The notes: generated by a model not told the origin, from the letters alone. Shown: positions 26,090-39,894, counted from the stretch's first letter. The stretch is DNA of 64,000 bases from Protula sp. h YS-2021 (GCA_949752745.1 OX457029.1:45800000-45863999); one strand, 5' to 3'. Made by a program: numbers and translations.

Positions 26090-28190
26090 ATATGCAGAAA
26101 GCTTAGTTATATACGAATTTATTGTTAAAAATCGCTGTTAACTACTCAGTGTCGTGAAAAACGTACCACCCCATACCCCCCACTACGGAAAAGAAACGTT
26201 AACCAAAAGTATGTTCCTAGTACATCGCGGGTACTTTTTGTTTATACAGAGCATTCACCTATATATTGCTTGTGTGTGCCTATGCATATAGAAGATGCCA
26301 CACTTGCTTGTGATTGGTCGATATTCACATTATTCTGAGCTGCAGTATCTAGCATCTGGCCCTGAGGCGAGGCCGCGATGTGTACCACAGCAGGAAACTT
26401 TACACACTGTTGTATAACTTGGCTTTTTATAATACAGTTGACAGTGCCACTTTTAACGTATTGCCTAATTGTGACGTCATTTTCCCACTTTTATTTTTAA
26501 AACATCAAATTGATTTTTCTCGAAAACGGTAAGAAATAGAGCAATTTTGACCTCATTTTCGACCTCAACCCCCTATATGGCAATACGTAAGGTATAACCT
26601 CCGGTGACCTTGACCTCCGGTCACTTTCCGGTCACTTTCAAATTCAAAACGGATTATTATTATTATATATTATTATTATTATTATTGTCTAACGTTCCCC
26701 TCAAGTACGAGCACCTCAAAATCAAAACCACTGTTGGTTGTTCATATGGTACACTCATTTAATTAAAATTACCCAGTTCAAACCTCGAAAATAATTTCAT
26801 AATAAGTAGTGCGAAAATGAGTCCGTGCACACCATGCCCCACTTCCCTAGGATTTTTTTTGTTTAAGAATAGAATAATAATAGAATTGACCAGTTACAAT
26901 TTACCCTTGATCTTGACTGTTTATGTATTGTGTAAAAAGTATTAAAGGACTAGATTTCAAGAATAACATTGAAGAATATTGAAAAAAGGAGTATATGTAA
27001 CAATTGATAGGTAATTTCAGCATGTCAGGTCACAAAAATAGGAAGGGACACAGTCTGAAAATGGTTGAAGCAAAAATCCCGTCAATCGATAAATCGCAAC
27101 GAATAGGAAACGAATTTTATATAAGCAATAAAACAAACCTACGAGATTGAAATTGAACGTTTTCAAGCGTAAATTTCGGCACTCGATGGTGAAATTGGTC
27201 TAGTTGGTAATGAAGTCCCAAGTGTAAATTATATTTAAAGCCCTGTAACAAAGGAAGAAGGCTGAAACGTGGCAGTTAAACAACACATCATGACGTCACA
27301 AAGACTCAGCACACACTGTAATTGTGTACTCGTTATGTACAGGGGAACGATTAATATGACTGCACTAAGGACGTACTGACAGTCATCATAGAATGTGTCT
27401 TATGTGTGGGCTTCCATGTATAAATGTTAATGTCCGCTTTTGCATATAAAAGCCAGATGAATTTCGAAAGAAATTAGACAAGAGATGCACAAGAAAACTT
27501 AGCGATGTCAGAGAGGGCATAATATGTTTACAAATTAAAGCCTCATTTGGGATTTTTCTGCAATTGGTGGTGAAATGAGTTTGTAAATGGGTTGCTGTTT
27601 AGAGCCAACATTTACAGGCTGCTAATACCGGTGTCTATTGTTGCTAATGCCTTGGAGACAGGATTAGCACATGATTAGGACATGATTCTTTGGTTTACCA
27701 GTTTCTGTTAAAAGGTTTCTTAATTGCTTGGTACTTATAAGTGGGTTACGTTAAAGACTACGCTCTTATTCTCCTGGAAATGGACCTACATTTGCATCAA
27801 TACGCTTTGTCTCCCTGAACCAAAACATGAAATATTCTGTTATCGATTCAATATTCTGACTCGTTGGATATGCTTAAGTGCTGCTCAGTTCACTGAAAAT
27901 GTTTTGTTCGAAGTCTTTTATTTGTGATTTTAGAAGCTTACTTTAAAATGATTTACAACCGCTAACAGATCTTACTACAGAAGGTCTTGTAGGGGGTTTT
28001 ATGTGCACACTGAGACAAGTAAAGATTTGGCAAGATTTAAAATCCAACTCGTCAATTTATAAGACACATCGTGCCCCAGGAATCGTTTGAATGTAGCGTA
28101 AAACTGTGGTTGTGAATGAAGCAAGAAATGCATGTTAATTACCAGATGCAGTTTGGAAGCAGGATCATTTCAATGCATCAAGCTACAAGC
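26090..28190. other. Gene-poor stretch
   Basis: Holds a short ATT-type microsatellite at 26657-26685 and direct short repeats of the word CCGGTCACTTT near 26620. Nothing else supportable. Confidence 0.4.
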
Positions 28191-28197
28191 TCTCTCT

Positions 28198-28395
<198 letters not shown>

Positions 28396-28399
28396 ACAC

Positions 28400-29480
28400 A
28401 GAAAACTTCAAAATGACCTTCACTTTTTATGCATGGTGATTGTAAACAGATGTCGCTTCGAGCAGAAAGAAGTAGTTTACCTATGTATTCAGTGGAGGAT
28501 TATAAATATTAAACTTTTTTGCGTCTAGGATTTTAGTCAAAAGCATACTAATAATTCATAAGATTGCGAAAATATTTTCATTTTCTAAATTGAATAGATA
28601 TACACCCCATACCATTTAAAATTATCAAAAAGTATTGCGCTGTGAGATAACGTTTAATGTCACTTGACGACTGATAAAAGATATTTAAGCAAAAGACAAG
28701 AAACAATATCATATCTTTGAAATATTTTAAGAATATCATAGCTTAATTTAAATAAGCTGTAAACAAATATAAACTAATTCAGTATGCTCTTTCAATAATA
28801 CGTTCATTGTTTCTCTTGTATGTGCTTTGATAATCTAAAGCATACAAGGAGATTATATGACGTCACTTACAACAATTAGGGATTTCGGCTGAGGAGATTA
28901 CACCACTAATCCTTTTAACAGTGATACACCCGTCCACGATTCAATGCACAATAAGCACCTTTACCTTAAGATTCAATTTTCTTTTACTCAAAAACTTTGG
29001 GATTTCTAGAAAAATATCATTAGGAAATTGTCTCCTCTGATTATAAATTAGTTGTGCCGTGAAAACAAATGCTGCGTGAGATATAGAATTTTGCGTAGAT
29101 GCAAACAATTTGCGATTAGTATTTTAGATTTAGCAAAAATATGGGAGGTCAAGTTGATTAGAGCAGAAAACGAAATTGTTGAGATTTTGTTTGCAGTTTA
29201 GAAATTCAAGTTGTAAATCAGATTTGCTACCTAAAAATAAACTTATAAAAAACAACAATCCAACAATAAAAATATGTGAGAAACAGAAAATTACCTCGAT
29301 TATATAAATGGGGAGGAAAACTCGCTACTGTAAGAAAATGTCCAAAAGCACAGACAGTAAATTGACATTTTTTCATGTAAACATAAGCATCACTGGTTTT
29401 GCATTGGTAAGTTTAGATCACATAATGTGTTTGCAGGTTGTGCATCAATGGCACAATTTCAATGTTCAACGAGAAGCTCA
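28400..29480. other. No gene seen
   Basis: AT-rich non-coding sequence; no repeat or exon found on either strand. Confidence 0.4.
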
Positions 29481-29484
29481 TTCC

Positions 29485-29992
29485 TCCAGCAAAATGTTTA
29501 ACACTTGACAAAAATTAAAACGCAAAAATACTTCCTTCAGTGGGTTATTTCATGAATAATATATTGCGAACAACACAGCTTGAATACATCTTATAAGCCG
29601 AGTAGTGTTTGGTTGTTGTTGACTTAAAGTTTTATTGACTGATCAGGCATACGCCGTGCTATCTATTTACGCAGTGAGAGCTCGCACAAAGCTCACTGAG
29701 CAAATGTGTATTCTGTGCTGTCGTTAAATGCTACGCATTTATTTGCAAAAAATACACTCTTTTCACATGGCATTTTAACAAAGAAAACGAAATCAAAGAC
29801 GAAAATAAAAAGTGACATGCACATGTTCAGATCAAGCTCTTCATAAGTCCTAAGTTTCATGGTCGTAGGGCCTATAGTGTCAGAGAAGAAGAAGACATAA
29901 AAAATCGGTAAAACTGTCAAGAAGAAAAAAAGGACGAATTTTGCTCGTACAAATTCATAAAACCCTTGCAAGCCAAAGGCTTGTCAAGTGTT
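29485..29992 (-). mobile_element. Helitron-like non-autonomous element, copy 1
   Basis: In element orientation (minus strand) it runs from AACACTTGACAAGCC at 29992 to TTGTCAAGTGTT at 29500, followed by a degraded terminal hairpin. It shares its whole length with the copies at 37508, 55617, 59315 and 61529. The open frame inside recurs in sister copies because they are recent relatives; it resembles no protein family. Confidence 0.75.
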
Positions 29993-29999
29993 AGATAGG

Positions 30000-32900
30000 A
30001 GTTCAGCACAAAGCAGGGGAGGATCAGCTAGAGATACTGAGGTATGGCTCTGTAAAATTTGACCTTCCTACTTCATACCGCTTCAACTCAGCTTCTCAAA
30101 TAATCCAAAAAAGGATTAAGAGAGACGGTAACGCGTCTTACAAATTCAATAATATTTTGATAATGAAAGTGTAACAATAGTAGTTTTCAATTGTTTCAGA
30201 GAGATTTTGTGCTAAATCCGATGCTCCAAGATGTAAGATGAAACACTGATGCAAGTTGTGGATGTTGGTTTTAGGTGTTAATTGTGGATGTGGCGTATTA
30301 CCTAGTATTTCTACTTCATTTCCTATAGTTATGTTGTCAGAATTAAAAGGCACATTTCTGAAAGAACATTAATTTCATTCTAATTGAAGATTAAAAACAT
30401 AGCCTCCTGGATCCTTTTGGCATATTGGAATTTCGGTCTGAAGATACATGCCATATTTTTATGTTTTTCTCTAATACTGGTTTTTTATTAGTGTAAAGCG
30501 TTTTTTACCATTTTGCCATTGTTTTAATATGGTCGTATTCGTTTAATTCACGAGGTTGAAACTAAGACCTTAATTGAAAGGCTGTTATGAGCTCTTTAAA
30601 CACTTTTCATTAATACTTGTGTTGTTTTTCATCGCGTTCAGCTGTCTAGATTATATCTTTGTGACAGATATCATTTTCAGTTTTAACATACCTTTCAGGC
30701 TTTCATATTTGAAAGCCTTACTGTACCTCTGCTTCATGATTAATGTGTTTCGTTTTCAAGCTATTCAGCCCCTGTCTATTTCTCTGCAGTTGCAATACAA
30801 AGCAAAGCCGAGGAAATCAAGCTCTTTTTTAACGGCTATCATATTTCCAGCTTCAGTTTTCCCTAGTCTCGTCAACTCACTTGTAAATCACTACAATTAT
30901 ACTTACCTTGCATTTAAATATGTTGAAGTAACTTCATTGTGAAATGTTTTTGGGTGATAGATATCTTTTAATTTACTCAGTGGGAAATTTTAGACATTTT
31001 AGAGGCATAATTATTTCCTCAAAGTGAGTAAAAAGGATAATGAAATTAATTTAAAATTAAATTAAACTGCAGTGGCAATTATGCTTACTTTCTTTGAAGT
31101 TAAATTGGTCATCGTTATTAGTTTTACTTTGTTGAACACATAAATAAGCCAAAAATAACATGTAATTATTAAAATTGGTTTGGATGCATAAACTTAATCT
31201 AAAACGTTTTTTTCGATCTTATCAGACTTGTTCTTTGTGTAACTAATAGATCTGCTGACTGATCTTCAGCAGTCATTACATACCATTATGAAGTGTAATG
31301 TTTTCATATTCCTTAACGATAATTGCACTGATACTACTACCAATACCACTGTTACCACAACCACATCCTCCACACCCCACAGCAACTACTATTGCTATCC
31401 CTACTGCCACTCCTACTATTATTACCATTACTGCTTTTTCTGTAATTTTCTCGAATTAAAGCGAGATCACTTAAAAAGATGAAGCACCCAAGTAAGTAGA
31501 ATATCCCGATTCAAAATGTTGCTTTAAAACTGGGCCTATGTCTAGAAACAGGTATTTATTGCAGAGCTCAAACATATTATTAATTGGTGTTCTCTTCGAG
31601 TCCAAATTTAGTTTTCCTCTATCACATTCTTTGCTGTATTCCTCGATGGTATTTAGCAACAGAGATATTGAGGTCAAATTTTGATCTTCTTTGGTTAGAA
31701 TTTGATCTGTTGAGATTCGATTGAGAGTAAATTACGAATATATCTTTCAAAAGAATATATTTAATGTTTTAAATGTGAAAACGATAAAAACGAAAGCTTT
31801 CAGGGCAGAAGTCTGCAAAACACGTTGCCATTCATCACGCCTTATAGGAATAACAAACTATGCATTGTAGGTGTGCGTCATCACGAGGTTAAAGAGACCG
31901 CTTTTTCACAAGAATAAAGCCCGTGAAGCTAAGCATTACGCCGTCGCTATTGATGAACTGTTGTCTCACCATCTCCTTCCATGTATTTTTCAGGGCAAGG
32001 TTGTCGTTGCCGTGTCCACTCTATCAACCTGTTCGCGTCAACCTTGTATCATGTTTATGCACTTTCAGTAAGGATCGGTGGTTACACAAAGAAAACTTCC
32101 ATTACACTGTGTCAGCATTTGCTTAAATATTGATGGGTTTTATTTTAGAAATATAACAACCTCCTACTTCTCTTTCAGTAACAAGTCTCTTTAACAACAA
32201 CATGTAAAACTAAAAATGTTTAATGCAATTTGCACCGCTAGGTTGATACGACCTCATATAAAATGATTACAGAAAAACAAAGCAGTAAATTATTAAGTAA
32301 AAGCTCAAGTATGAGAAAAGTCACGTTGACATGGGAAGAGACGGAGAATGAACAGTGGCAATTGTAATTTGCTTTTTATGCTCTAGTTCAGCATTTTATT
32401 GAAGACAACTAGAAACAGTCGAAAGCAATTATAATATAAAATAAAAGCTAGATCAATTTTTGTTTATTTGGTACATAGTGATGGGGATAGAGAAACGAGG
32501 AATCGAAAAAAGATAAAAGTGTTGTTCTAGTGTTGTTAAATAGAAATGACTAAAATGACAAAGCCAATGTGCTAAAGCAGGTTCTGAATTTTAAAAATTG
32601 GAACAAGAAGTGCAAGGACCCAATACCCGATACAACCAGATGACGTACATTCTTTTGTTTTATATCAAACAAAGTCTTTGTATTTTGTTTGTTTGTTTGT
32701 TTGTTTTTTGTTTTTGCTTTACTGAAGAACGTGTATTGTACATTAGTTAGCTAACCAGCTTTTCCAAATTTGACTAACTTTGTTATAAATTGCATCTCAT
32801 TTTTTGGTAAAAAATATTTTATTAAGAAATATTCAGATAGTGGAAGGTTAAGAGGACTGTTCTTTTATTATTATCTACATAAGTTATGTTGTAATACCTT

Positions 32901-33060
32901 TTCATTCCATCAATATTCTACAGGTATTATATTTAAAAGCTTTTCATGCGCATGTCACCTGGTATTATGATTTTTCTCACGTAATTCTGTGCAATTTATT
33001 AATTAAATTATTGAATTGCTTCAATCTTCCCTTTTACTGTTTTGCAGAGTAATAAATATA
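30000..33060. other. Gene-poor stretch
   Basis: A 122-codon hydrophobic frame at 30574-30942 is not recognised and has no supporting context. Simple-sequence patches: degenerate ACY-type repeats at 31330-31430 and TTTG units near 32684-32712. Nothing else supportable. Confidence 0.4.
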
Positions 33061-33065
33061 CATTG

Positions 33066-33885
33066 TGAACAGGAACAGGAATACACCCCCTGGAACACTC
33101 CCCACAAATATTCCTGCTGGAAAATTCCCCCACCCTTAGAAATATTCCCCCCTGGGATACTCCCTCTGCTGCAGCCTTTTTTGTTTGTTTGTTTGTTTTG
33201 TTTTTTTTAGTCTTTAAAATTAAAATCGCGGCAAGGGGTGGGGTGGGAGGGGGTTGAGGAATGAATGGGAAGCTTTTCATATGCAATTGGAATTAGGGGT
33301 CAATTACTTCCTCCGGTCCTTGGTAGTGGAGTCGATTCTTCTGAATGTGAGAAACGCCTCCAGTCGGGTCACAGTCAAGGTTAATGCAAATTATATAGAA
33401 CATAATATAAAATTTTATACTCTGACATTCTTCCCGGGTAGCAGTAAATCTTGCCAGTTATGACATACTGCCCGACCAGTGGTGGTTGATTTTTCAATTA
33501 ATTGACAGACATGTGACATGTGAAACTATGTACATTTAGAGTGTTTGAGTATTTAGTAAACTGACAGATTTGTGTAAACAAAATTGCGCAAATGAAAAAA
33601 AAAAATGGAAAAATATATTGAATTCGAGATGAAAGTGCTACTCATCTGAACTGATTCGTACTTGAAAAGTAAATTCCCTCCAGTCTGTTAATTCCAATTG
33701 CATATGAAAAGCTACTCATTCCTTTCTCCAACCCTCCCCCCGTTGCCATTTAAAAACAAACAAACAAAAAAGGTTGCAGCGGGGAGGGGGAGCATTATTC
33801 CAGGGGGGGGGGAATATTCCTACGGGGGGATTTTCCAGGGGTAGTATGGGGGATATTCCTGGGGGAGTATTCCTATACCCATTGT
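33066..33885. mobile_element. Fold-back element with about 200-bp inverted arms
   Basis: The left arm (33066-33295) and right arm (about 33680-33885) are inverted copies. Shared features in order are an AATATTCC/GGAAAATTCC-rich tip, a TTTGTTTGTTTG run, a G-rich block and CTTTTCATATGCAATTGGAA at the inner end. The loop of about 380 bases is non-coding. Structure fits a fold-back or long-TIR non-autonomous DNA transposon. Confidence 0.7.
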
Positions 33886-33889
33886 AAGT

Positions 33890-34795
33890 AACCGATTAAA
33901 TTTGTCTACAACAGACCATGCTTCAAATCATTTGCTTGTTTTGCAAACTCCTGTTAATTCCAATTTCTCAGTGTACCAAATTTTTCTCACCACATAAAAT
34001 AAATACAAGGCTAGAAACTGAAAAGGTACATTCTAAGTTTATGTCTGCATGTAAGTACTTACATATTTATATTGATCTTTGTGGATACATGGCGACCTCA
34101 GGCCGAAGATGGCTATAATTATAATTTGAAAGTAAATGAATAAAATTTCGAACTGCTGGGCCTCCAGGTATGGAAAATACTGTACAATGAAACAAAGCAA
34201 ACATATCGGACGAAGCGTATGATTGGCTTCCCTCCTCAGTCTTTGGAGGCAAAGGGATTTGACACAGCTGGGCAAAGGTAAAAAAAAAGCTGAAAGCATG
34301 GGAATCTCTCATCTTGCATTTTGTTTAAGCTGCATCAGTGATAAAGATCTGGTAAAAGTACAGACAATTGTAAATTCATTCGACTAGTCAAATAGGCCTA
34401 GTAAAATCAAGCAACGATCCTTAGAGGTGGCTTTGATGATAGAGGCATTCATTTTTATTATAACAAAATAACAAAAAAAGCAAAAAAAAAAAAAACAAAA
34501 CAAAAAAAAAAAAAAACAAAGCAAAAAAAAAAAAAAAAAAAACCCCAAAAAATGCATTGAGGCCGGCTTGGCTAGCGACTGTGAGTGTAAAGCTGAATAG
34601 TGCTCTAATGCTCAAGAAATTTGAGCGGTATGGTGGAGTGCTATTAATTGTGTTTCAGAATATCTTTCAATTCCTTATGTTTTTTATGATCAAAACGCAT
34701 ATGGAGTGCTGTGGAACAATAGGGTCATAGTGATAAATAATAAATAATATATTTTAAGCACTGTCACTCAAATGGTTAAAATAGTAAAAAAAACT
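33890..34795. other. No gene seen
   Basis: Contains A-rich runs at 34472-34545 and no supportable exon. Confidence 0.4.
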
Positions 34796-35287
34796 CTTAA
34801 CCCTACAAATTCTTTGACGTCGGAGATGCATATAAAATGCGTCGGCAATATCAGCAATATACGTCGGATATACGCATATTTTTTCCGTTTTGCTCATCGT
34901 TTATTAGTCGTTTATGCGCATATTTTCCAACGAAGTTTTTTATGCATATATTCGATGCATATCCGACGTATTACCAACCGTCGGCTATACGTCGGTTATA
35001 CGTCGGTTATACGTTTATATTTCGATGCATTTCCGACGAACTTCCGATGATTTTTATACGTATAACATGCGTATTTCCGAGGTTTTCCAACGCATTTCCG
35101 ACCAAGTGACAATCGGAAAATATGCGTTTTTTAGACGTATAAAATGCGTGTGCGCATTTGAAAAAAAATTGTTTCTGACCTTAACTGACCCATTGAACCT
35201 TACCAACCATTCATAATTCACATATTCATACATACACCATAGCATATTGATATACAACAATTTATATATTGCAACTGAACACCAGTA

Positions 35288-35360
35288 CTTACTCGGGTTT
35301 GAACCGGGGACCTCTTGCATCCTAGGCGCGGAACATACCTCTACTCCACGGCGGCTGCTG
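35288..35360 (-). repeat. tRNA-derived SINE head
   Basis: On the minus strand there is an A-box-like TGGAGTAGAGG followed about 35 bases later by the B box GGTTCAAACCC, spaced as in a tRNA gene. The anticodon arm does not pair properly and the acceptor stem is absent, so this is a SINE promoter, not a functional tRNA. It sits in sequence that interrupts the word element. Confidence 0.55.
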
Positions 35361-35596
35361 CCTCGTCAGTGTAATTAAGTGGTCTAACGTTTTTATTTCG
35401 TCCCAAAAAGTTAACTTCTTACATTTTAGTTTTTTGTTACCGCTGGCGCTTTTAAATTTAGTTATTTGTATTGTCTTTTCCTCCTTTATGTTTGCTGATG
35501 GATAGTTTATTGAGGCAAATGATAATTGTCAAGTATATTCATAATGCTCCACTATTGATTCTTCATAATGTCCCCTACAAAGCGTCAATCGATAAA

Positions 35597-35995
35597 TTTC
35601 CGACGTCGAATAAGCATCGGAAAATATGCGTTTTATAGACATATAAAAAATACGTATAATACACGTTGGCAATATCGGCATCTTTTTTCCAATGTATTTC
35701 CGACGTCGTTTATACATAGGAAAATATGCATTTTATAGACGTATAAAATAATACGTATAATGTACGATTGCAATATCGGCATCTTTTTTCCGATGTATTT
35801 CCGACGTCGTTTATACATAGGAAAATATGCGTTTTATAGACGTATGAAATAATACGTATAATATACGATTGCAATATCGGCATCTTTTTTCCGAGGTATT
35901 TCCGACGTCGTTTATACATAGGAAAATATGCGTTTTATAGACGTTTAAAAAAATACGTATAATACGCGTTGGCAATATCGGCATCTTTTTTTCCG
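35597..35995. repeat. 102-bp tandem repeat inside the word element
   Basis: About 3.8 units. TTTCCGACGTCG recurs near 35597, 35697, 35799 and 35901, each followed by GGAAAATATGC, GACGTATAAAA-type and AATATCGGCATCTTTTTT blocks. On the minus strand each unit translates to a similar short peptide, which is why repeated small frames appear here. Confidence 0.85.
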
Positions 35996-36149
35996 ACTCA
36001 TTTTCGATGCATATACGATGTTTCTAAAAATGCGTATATATTCCGCCGTATATCCAACTTATAAACGATGTTTCAAATCCGCTGCCAACGCTGCCGATGC
36101 AATTTAGAGATTAACGACGTCGTTTATGCGTCGGCAGTTTTGTAGGGAA

Positions 36150-37500
36150 GCTAAAGCGAACTACGAAGTTGACTGTATTTCTCTTGTTTAAAGTAGGGGT
36201 ATTTTAATAAATGTAAAACAAGTCAAATGCAGTGGTGTCATGATCAATAAAATCAAGAAAAACCCAGGTAGTCTTAAGTTCTCCACAGAAGCCACAAGAA
36301 AAGAAAGAAAGAAAAAGGCAAGACTGGAAAGTGGCACCGTTTGACGCCTGGTAGTTTCGTAATGCCAAGAATGCACTATATATGAGTTTTATTTTTGGTA
36401 AAGTAGACTTTCTCAGGATATAATTTATATATGCCTCGGCTTTTCGAATCTTAAAAATTTTCTTTTTAATACATGGGATTTTCTTTTGGGCAAAAATGCT
36501 CCTTCAGAAAACTATGTTTCTATTTTTATGAAGCGTGATATAGTAATAATGAACAGTTTTATGCAGACGACTTTTCAAAGGAAGCTGCTTTCAGGTTAAA
36601 AGCAAATATTAATAGTTTGGACACAATCGTGCAGAAAGGAAATTGACGATTAGCACTTAGCTTGTGGCGACACCTCAGGATTCAGGACATTCGATATTTT
36701 GAGTTCCTCATAACTTCACCGATTCAATGAAAGTGACCCCCTCACTTGGGAATACTCTTATTATTGTCCCTATATTGTATACAAACTTATAATGCACAGT
36801 TGTTTTATTCAGTAGTTATGCCCATTTGCACATTGCATCACGGTACCTAAACGAAACAAAGCTGTTGTTCCTGAGTGATTTGCACAATTCTGTTGGCTTG
36901 GATTTAATAGAACAGTGGCATCGCTATCCTCAGTATCGTATTAGCCGATTGATTATGGCGATGCTTCTACGAACGGCGCGCACGTTACTGCTTTAGACTA
37001 GGCAACAATCCCCCCCTCTATCCCCTACTGAAATATATTTCCCTAAAATTTGATTTCGTTGCGATCATGCGGTCGATGTAGGAGAAGTGGCAATCAGTTA
37101 AAGCTTACGTCATGTATAGGCACACAGATGAAAAGGTAGGTCGACGGACAGATGGTCGACAGAGCTCACACCATGGGTATAGCCTATGTGGCCGTAGAAC
37201 ACCTGGGTTAAAGTCAAATGAAATGTGTGGCAAACGCAGTCACCTTATTACACTTGGGGATGTGCCGGAAGTACCAGAAATGATACCATTCGACAATCAA
37301 GTAGAATTTCAACTTCTGTCCGCGTTCTTGACGAATTATGTGGAAACGATTTGCAGAGAGAAAATGATAAATTTCACTTTCCAATACGAACTCAGTAAGA
37401 CTACGAAAGTGAAACTTCTCAAGTGTAAATAATATCCCAGGACTATCACAGTTCAGATTGCAGATCTATGTTTCATAAACCGGAGTGCAATGTTTGTTGA
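36150..37500. other. Gene-poor stretch
   Basis: A 106-codon frame at 37112-37432 has no family resemblance and no splice support. Nothing else called. Confidence 0.35.
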
Positions 37501-37507
37501 TATTTTT

Positions 37508-38123
37508 AACACTTGACAAGCCTTTGGCTTGCAAGAGTTATATGAATTTGTGCGAGCAGCCGTTCGTCCTTTTTTCTCTTCTTGACACTTTTTTCGATTT
37601 TTGTGTCTTCTTCTTCTCCGACACTATGGGCCCTACGACCATGAAACTTGGGATTTATGAAGAGCTTGATCTGAACGTGTGCATGTCACTTTTCATTTTC
37701 GTCTTCGATTTCGTTTTCTTTGTAAAAACGCCATGTGAAGAGAGTGTATTTTCTGCAAGTAAATGCGCAGCACAGCGTAAACAGATAACACAGCGTATGC
37801 CTGATTAGGCACTCAAACCTTAAGTCAACAAAAAGTAAAAACTACTCGGCTTATAAGACGTATTCAAGCTGTGTTGTTTGCTAATATATTTAGCTGGTAT
37901 TAAGTTGTGAACCTATGGAGTTTTTTTGACAGTGGTCCGATTTTTTAAAATATTATAAGCCGCATACATGCTGTGCCATAAGCTCTGTACATAGTTGTAT
38001 AACACACTGTATGCATATTGTAAAATACTTATATTATTCAAGAAATAACCCGTCGAAGGAAGTATTTTTGTGTTTTAATTTTTGTCAAGTGTTTAACATT
38101 TCGCTAGCGAAATACGGCTCTAG
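37508..38123 (+). mobile_element. Helitron-like element, copy 2 (with extra 130 bp)
   Basis: Runs from AACACTTGACAAGCC to GTCAAGTGTTTAAC, then the 16-bp palindrome ATTTCGCTAGCGAAAT, and ends CTAG before T (CTAG at 38120-38123). Compared with copies 1 and 5 it carries about 130 extra bases near its right end (roughly 37890-38030). Confidence 0.8.
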
Positions 38124-38129
38124 TTGAAA

Positions 38130-38563
38130 TTTGAAATGCACATCCTGTGATTTATCTTCCTCCGTTTTATGAACGGTTTGAGACCAGATCACTGATTTTT
38201 GTGGAGAAGCAAGCTACGTTTTGTGCAACATGGTGAAACTACACATATATCGGTAGCTAACATAGAAGTTGTAGTATAAATTTCATTTTCCGTCGCAAAA
38301 ATCCAAGCTGGTGCATGTCACTGTCCTGAGAAAGGCCATCACATCTTGGAAAACATCGTTTTCCCTTTAGTATTTTGCGACTGCATATCAAAGGTTCTTT
38401 AATGGCTGTTAATGGAACCGGGCACAATATGGCCCAGGGTTCCAAAATAACAATTATCATCGCCGCTAATTCTGACAGCATAAGTAGGAGGCTCTGAAAT
38501 CGAGGCCTGATATAGAACCGCTTTTGGTATCGGTCGGACAATCGCCAAGCAATTCCACCCAAG

Positions 38564-38640
<77 letters not shown>

Positions 38641-39890
38641 GCTCTTGAAAACTGGATGAAATGTAAACTGTTCTGTCTGTTTGGCTTGCATAAGTTGTAA
38701 GTGATATAATCGCAAATCTTATAAGTTAATAATGACAGTAGGTTCGACCAAATCCTAACTATTCCTTAGATACTCGCAGCAGTTACTATACTAAATTATA
38801 TCAGAGGGGCCAAGGTATCCTGGAATATCTTGGATCCTAGGGGCAGGGGGCTGGAGGGGGCCGAGAGGATCAAGATGCCCGGGGGCCAAGATATTCTGGG
38901 ACACAGGTTTATGTATTATCTGTTACTTGCGTTTGCTCTTTTTTTATACAAATGTAGCATCGACAGTTCAATGTATGTAGCGGAATCCACCACGATTTGA
39001 TTAAAAAAAACGACTAATAATAAAAACCAGATTGAAGATACATCAAATGCGTTGTCTGTGGTGATTGCTTGATTACACGAGCCTGAGCTTAATTGAAATT
39101 GGAAGAAACAACACACCAACAGAAGTAATAGAGATCTTTACTTCTAATTCACCTTTTGACGTGGACTATGTAATTTGCGCCCCCACTAAGTAATACTATC
39201 CATTTTAATTATAGCAACCTTTTGCAACACTTTTATATATTGTTTCACATCATAATGTTTTTTACAATATCTAAAAATATCGTCAGAACAGACTTGTAAA
39301 TGGTGTTATTACAATAATGCCACAGTTTTTGCGCCATTTTTATATCTTCAGCATCAGCGGGCTCCTGGTAATTTCAATGATAAATTTTCTCCGTAGGTCG
39401 ACGTGAAAAAGCGACACCTCTTCACAAAAAAAGTAGCACAGTATAGTGGAAAAAAATTAAAGACAAGATCAATAAAGATGTAGCTGACTGCGCGTCTTTT
39501 TAACCTCATGTCTTTGGCAAGACATTTCTGTTTTTTTTTGTTTTAACAAATACATTATCTTATTACAAAATTGATCAAATTGTCCAAAAAAGCACAAATT
39601 TCGGCAAAAAAACGCAACAAAAAGTTGCTAAGTAAAAAGAGAAGTTGTAGCAATGGAAAAGAACTTTAGAACCTACTCAATATTTTTAGAACGTTAATTC
39701 TAAAAAGAAAACCGAACATATGTAAAGTGGATAAAAATCTTGGCAATTGTATCTGTTCAAAGAATATTGTCTCAATTGATAACATTCACACCAGTAGGAA
39801 CTGACTTATACAACTTCTTTGTTCTGAAGATATTTCATATGAGTCGAACATCAATAATTTTGTGGGTGAGGGGGGGGGGGGCGGGGCGGT
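38130..39890. other. Gene-poor stretch with CT microsatellite
   Basis: A CT dinucleotide array occupies about 38566-38637; the 152-codon minus frame across it is translated repeat plus unrecognised flanks. No exon is supportable elsewhere in the stretch. Confidence 0.5.
38566..38637. repeat. CT microsatellite
   Basis: Uninterrupted CT/GA dinucleotide array of about 70 bases. Confidence 0.97.
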
Positions 39891-39894
39891 ATTC

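Larger units (their letters stand above)
34801..36147. mobile_element. Word-built repeat element with CCCTACAAA termini
   Basis: Both ends are CCCTACAAA in inverted orientation (34801-34809 and 36139-36147). The interior at 34815-35160 and 35580-36135 is built from short, imperfectly repeated words such as CGTCGG, TCCGACG, TATACGT and AATATGCGTTTT in both orientations. It stands out from the surroundings by its regularly spaced CGs. Between the two halves lies about 420 bases of ordinary sequence with a tRNA-derived SINE head. No transposase frame. Likely a non-autonomous DNA transposon; family unknown; no clear target duplication. Confidence 0.55.

Noticed and set aside
29693..29971. Recurring frame with TMKLRTYEELDLN-type peptide (also 37485-37808 and 61603-61860)
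   Set aside because: It recurs only because it lies in copies of the same non-autonomous element; orientation follows the element and other copies break the frame.
30574..30942. 122-residue hydrophobic protein
   Set aside because: No family resemblance, splice support or conserved motif; length is not exceptional for AT-rich DNA.
35288..35360. Possible tRNA gene on the minus strand
   Set aside because: Box A and B are present but there is no proper anticodon arm or acceptor stem.
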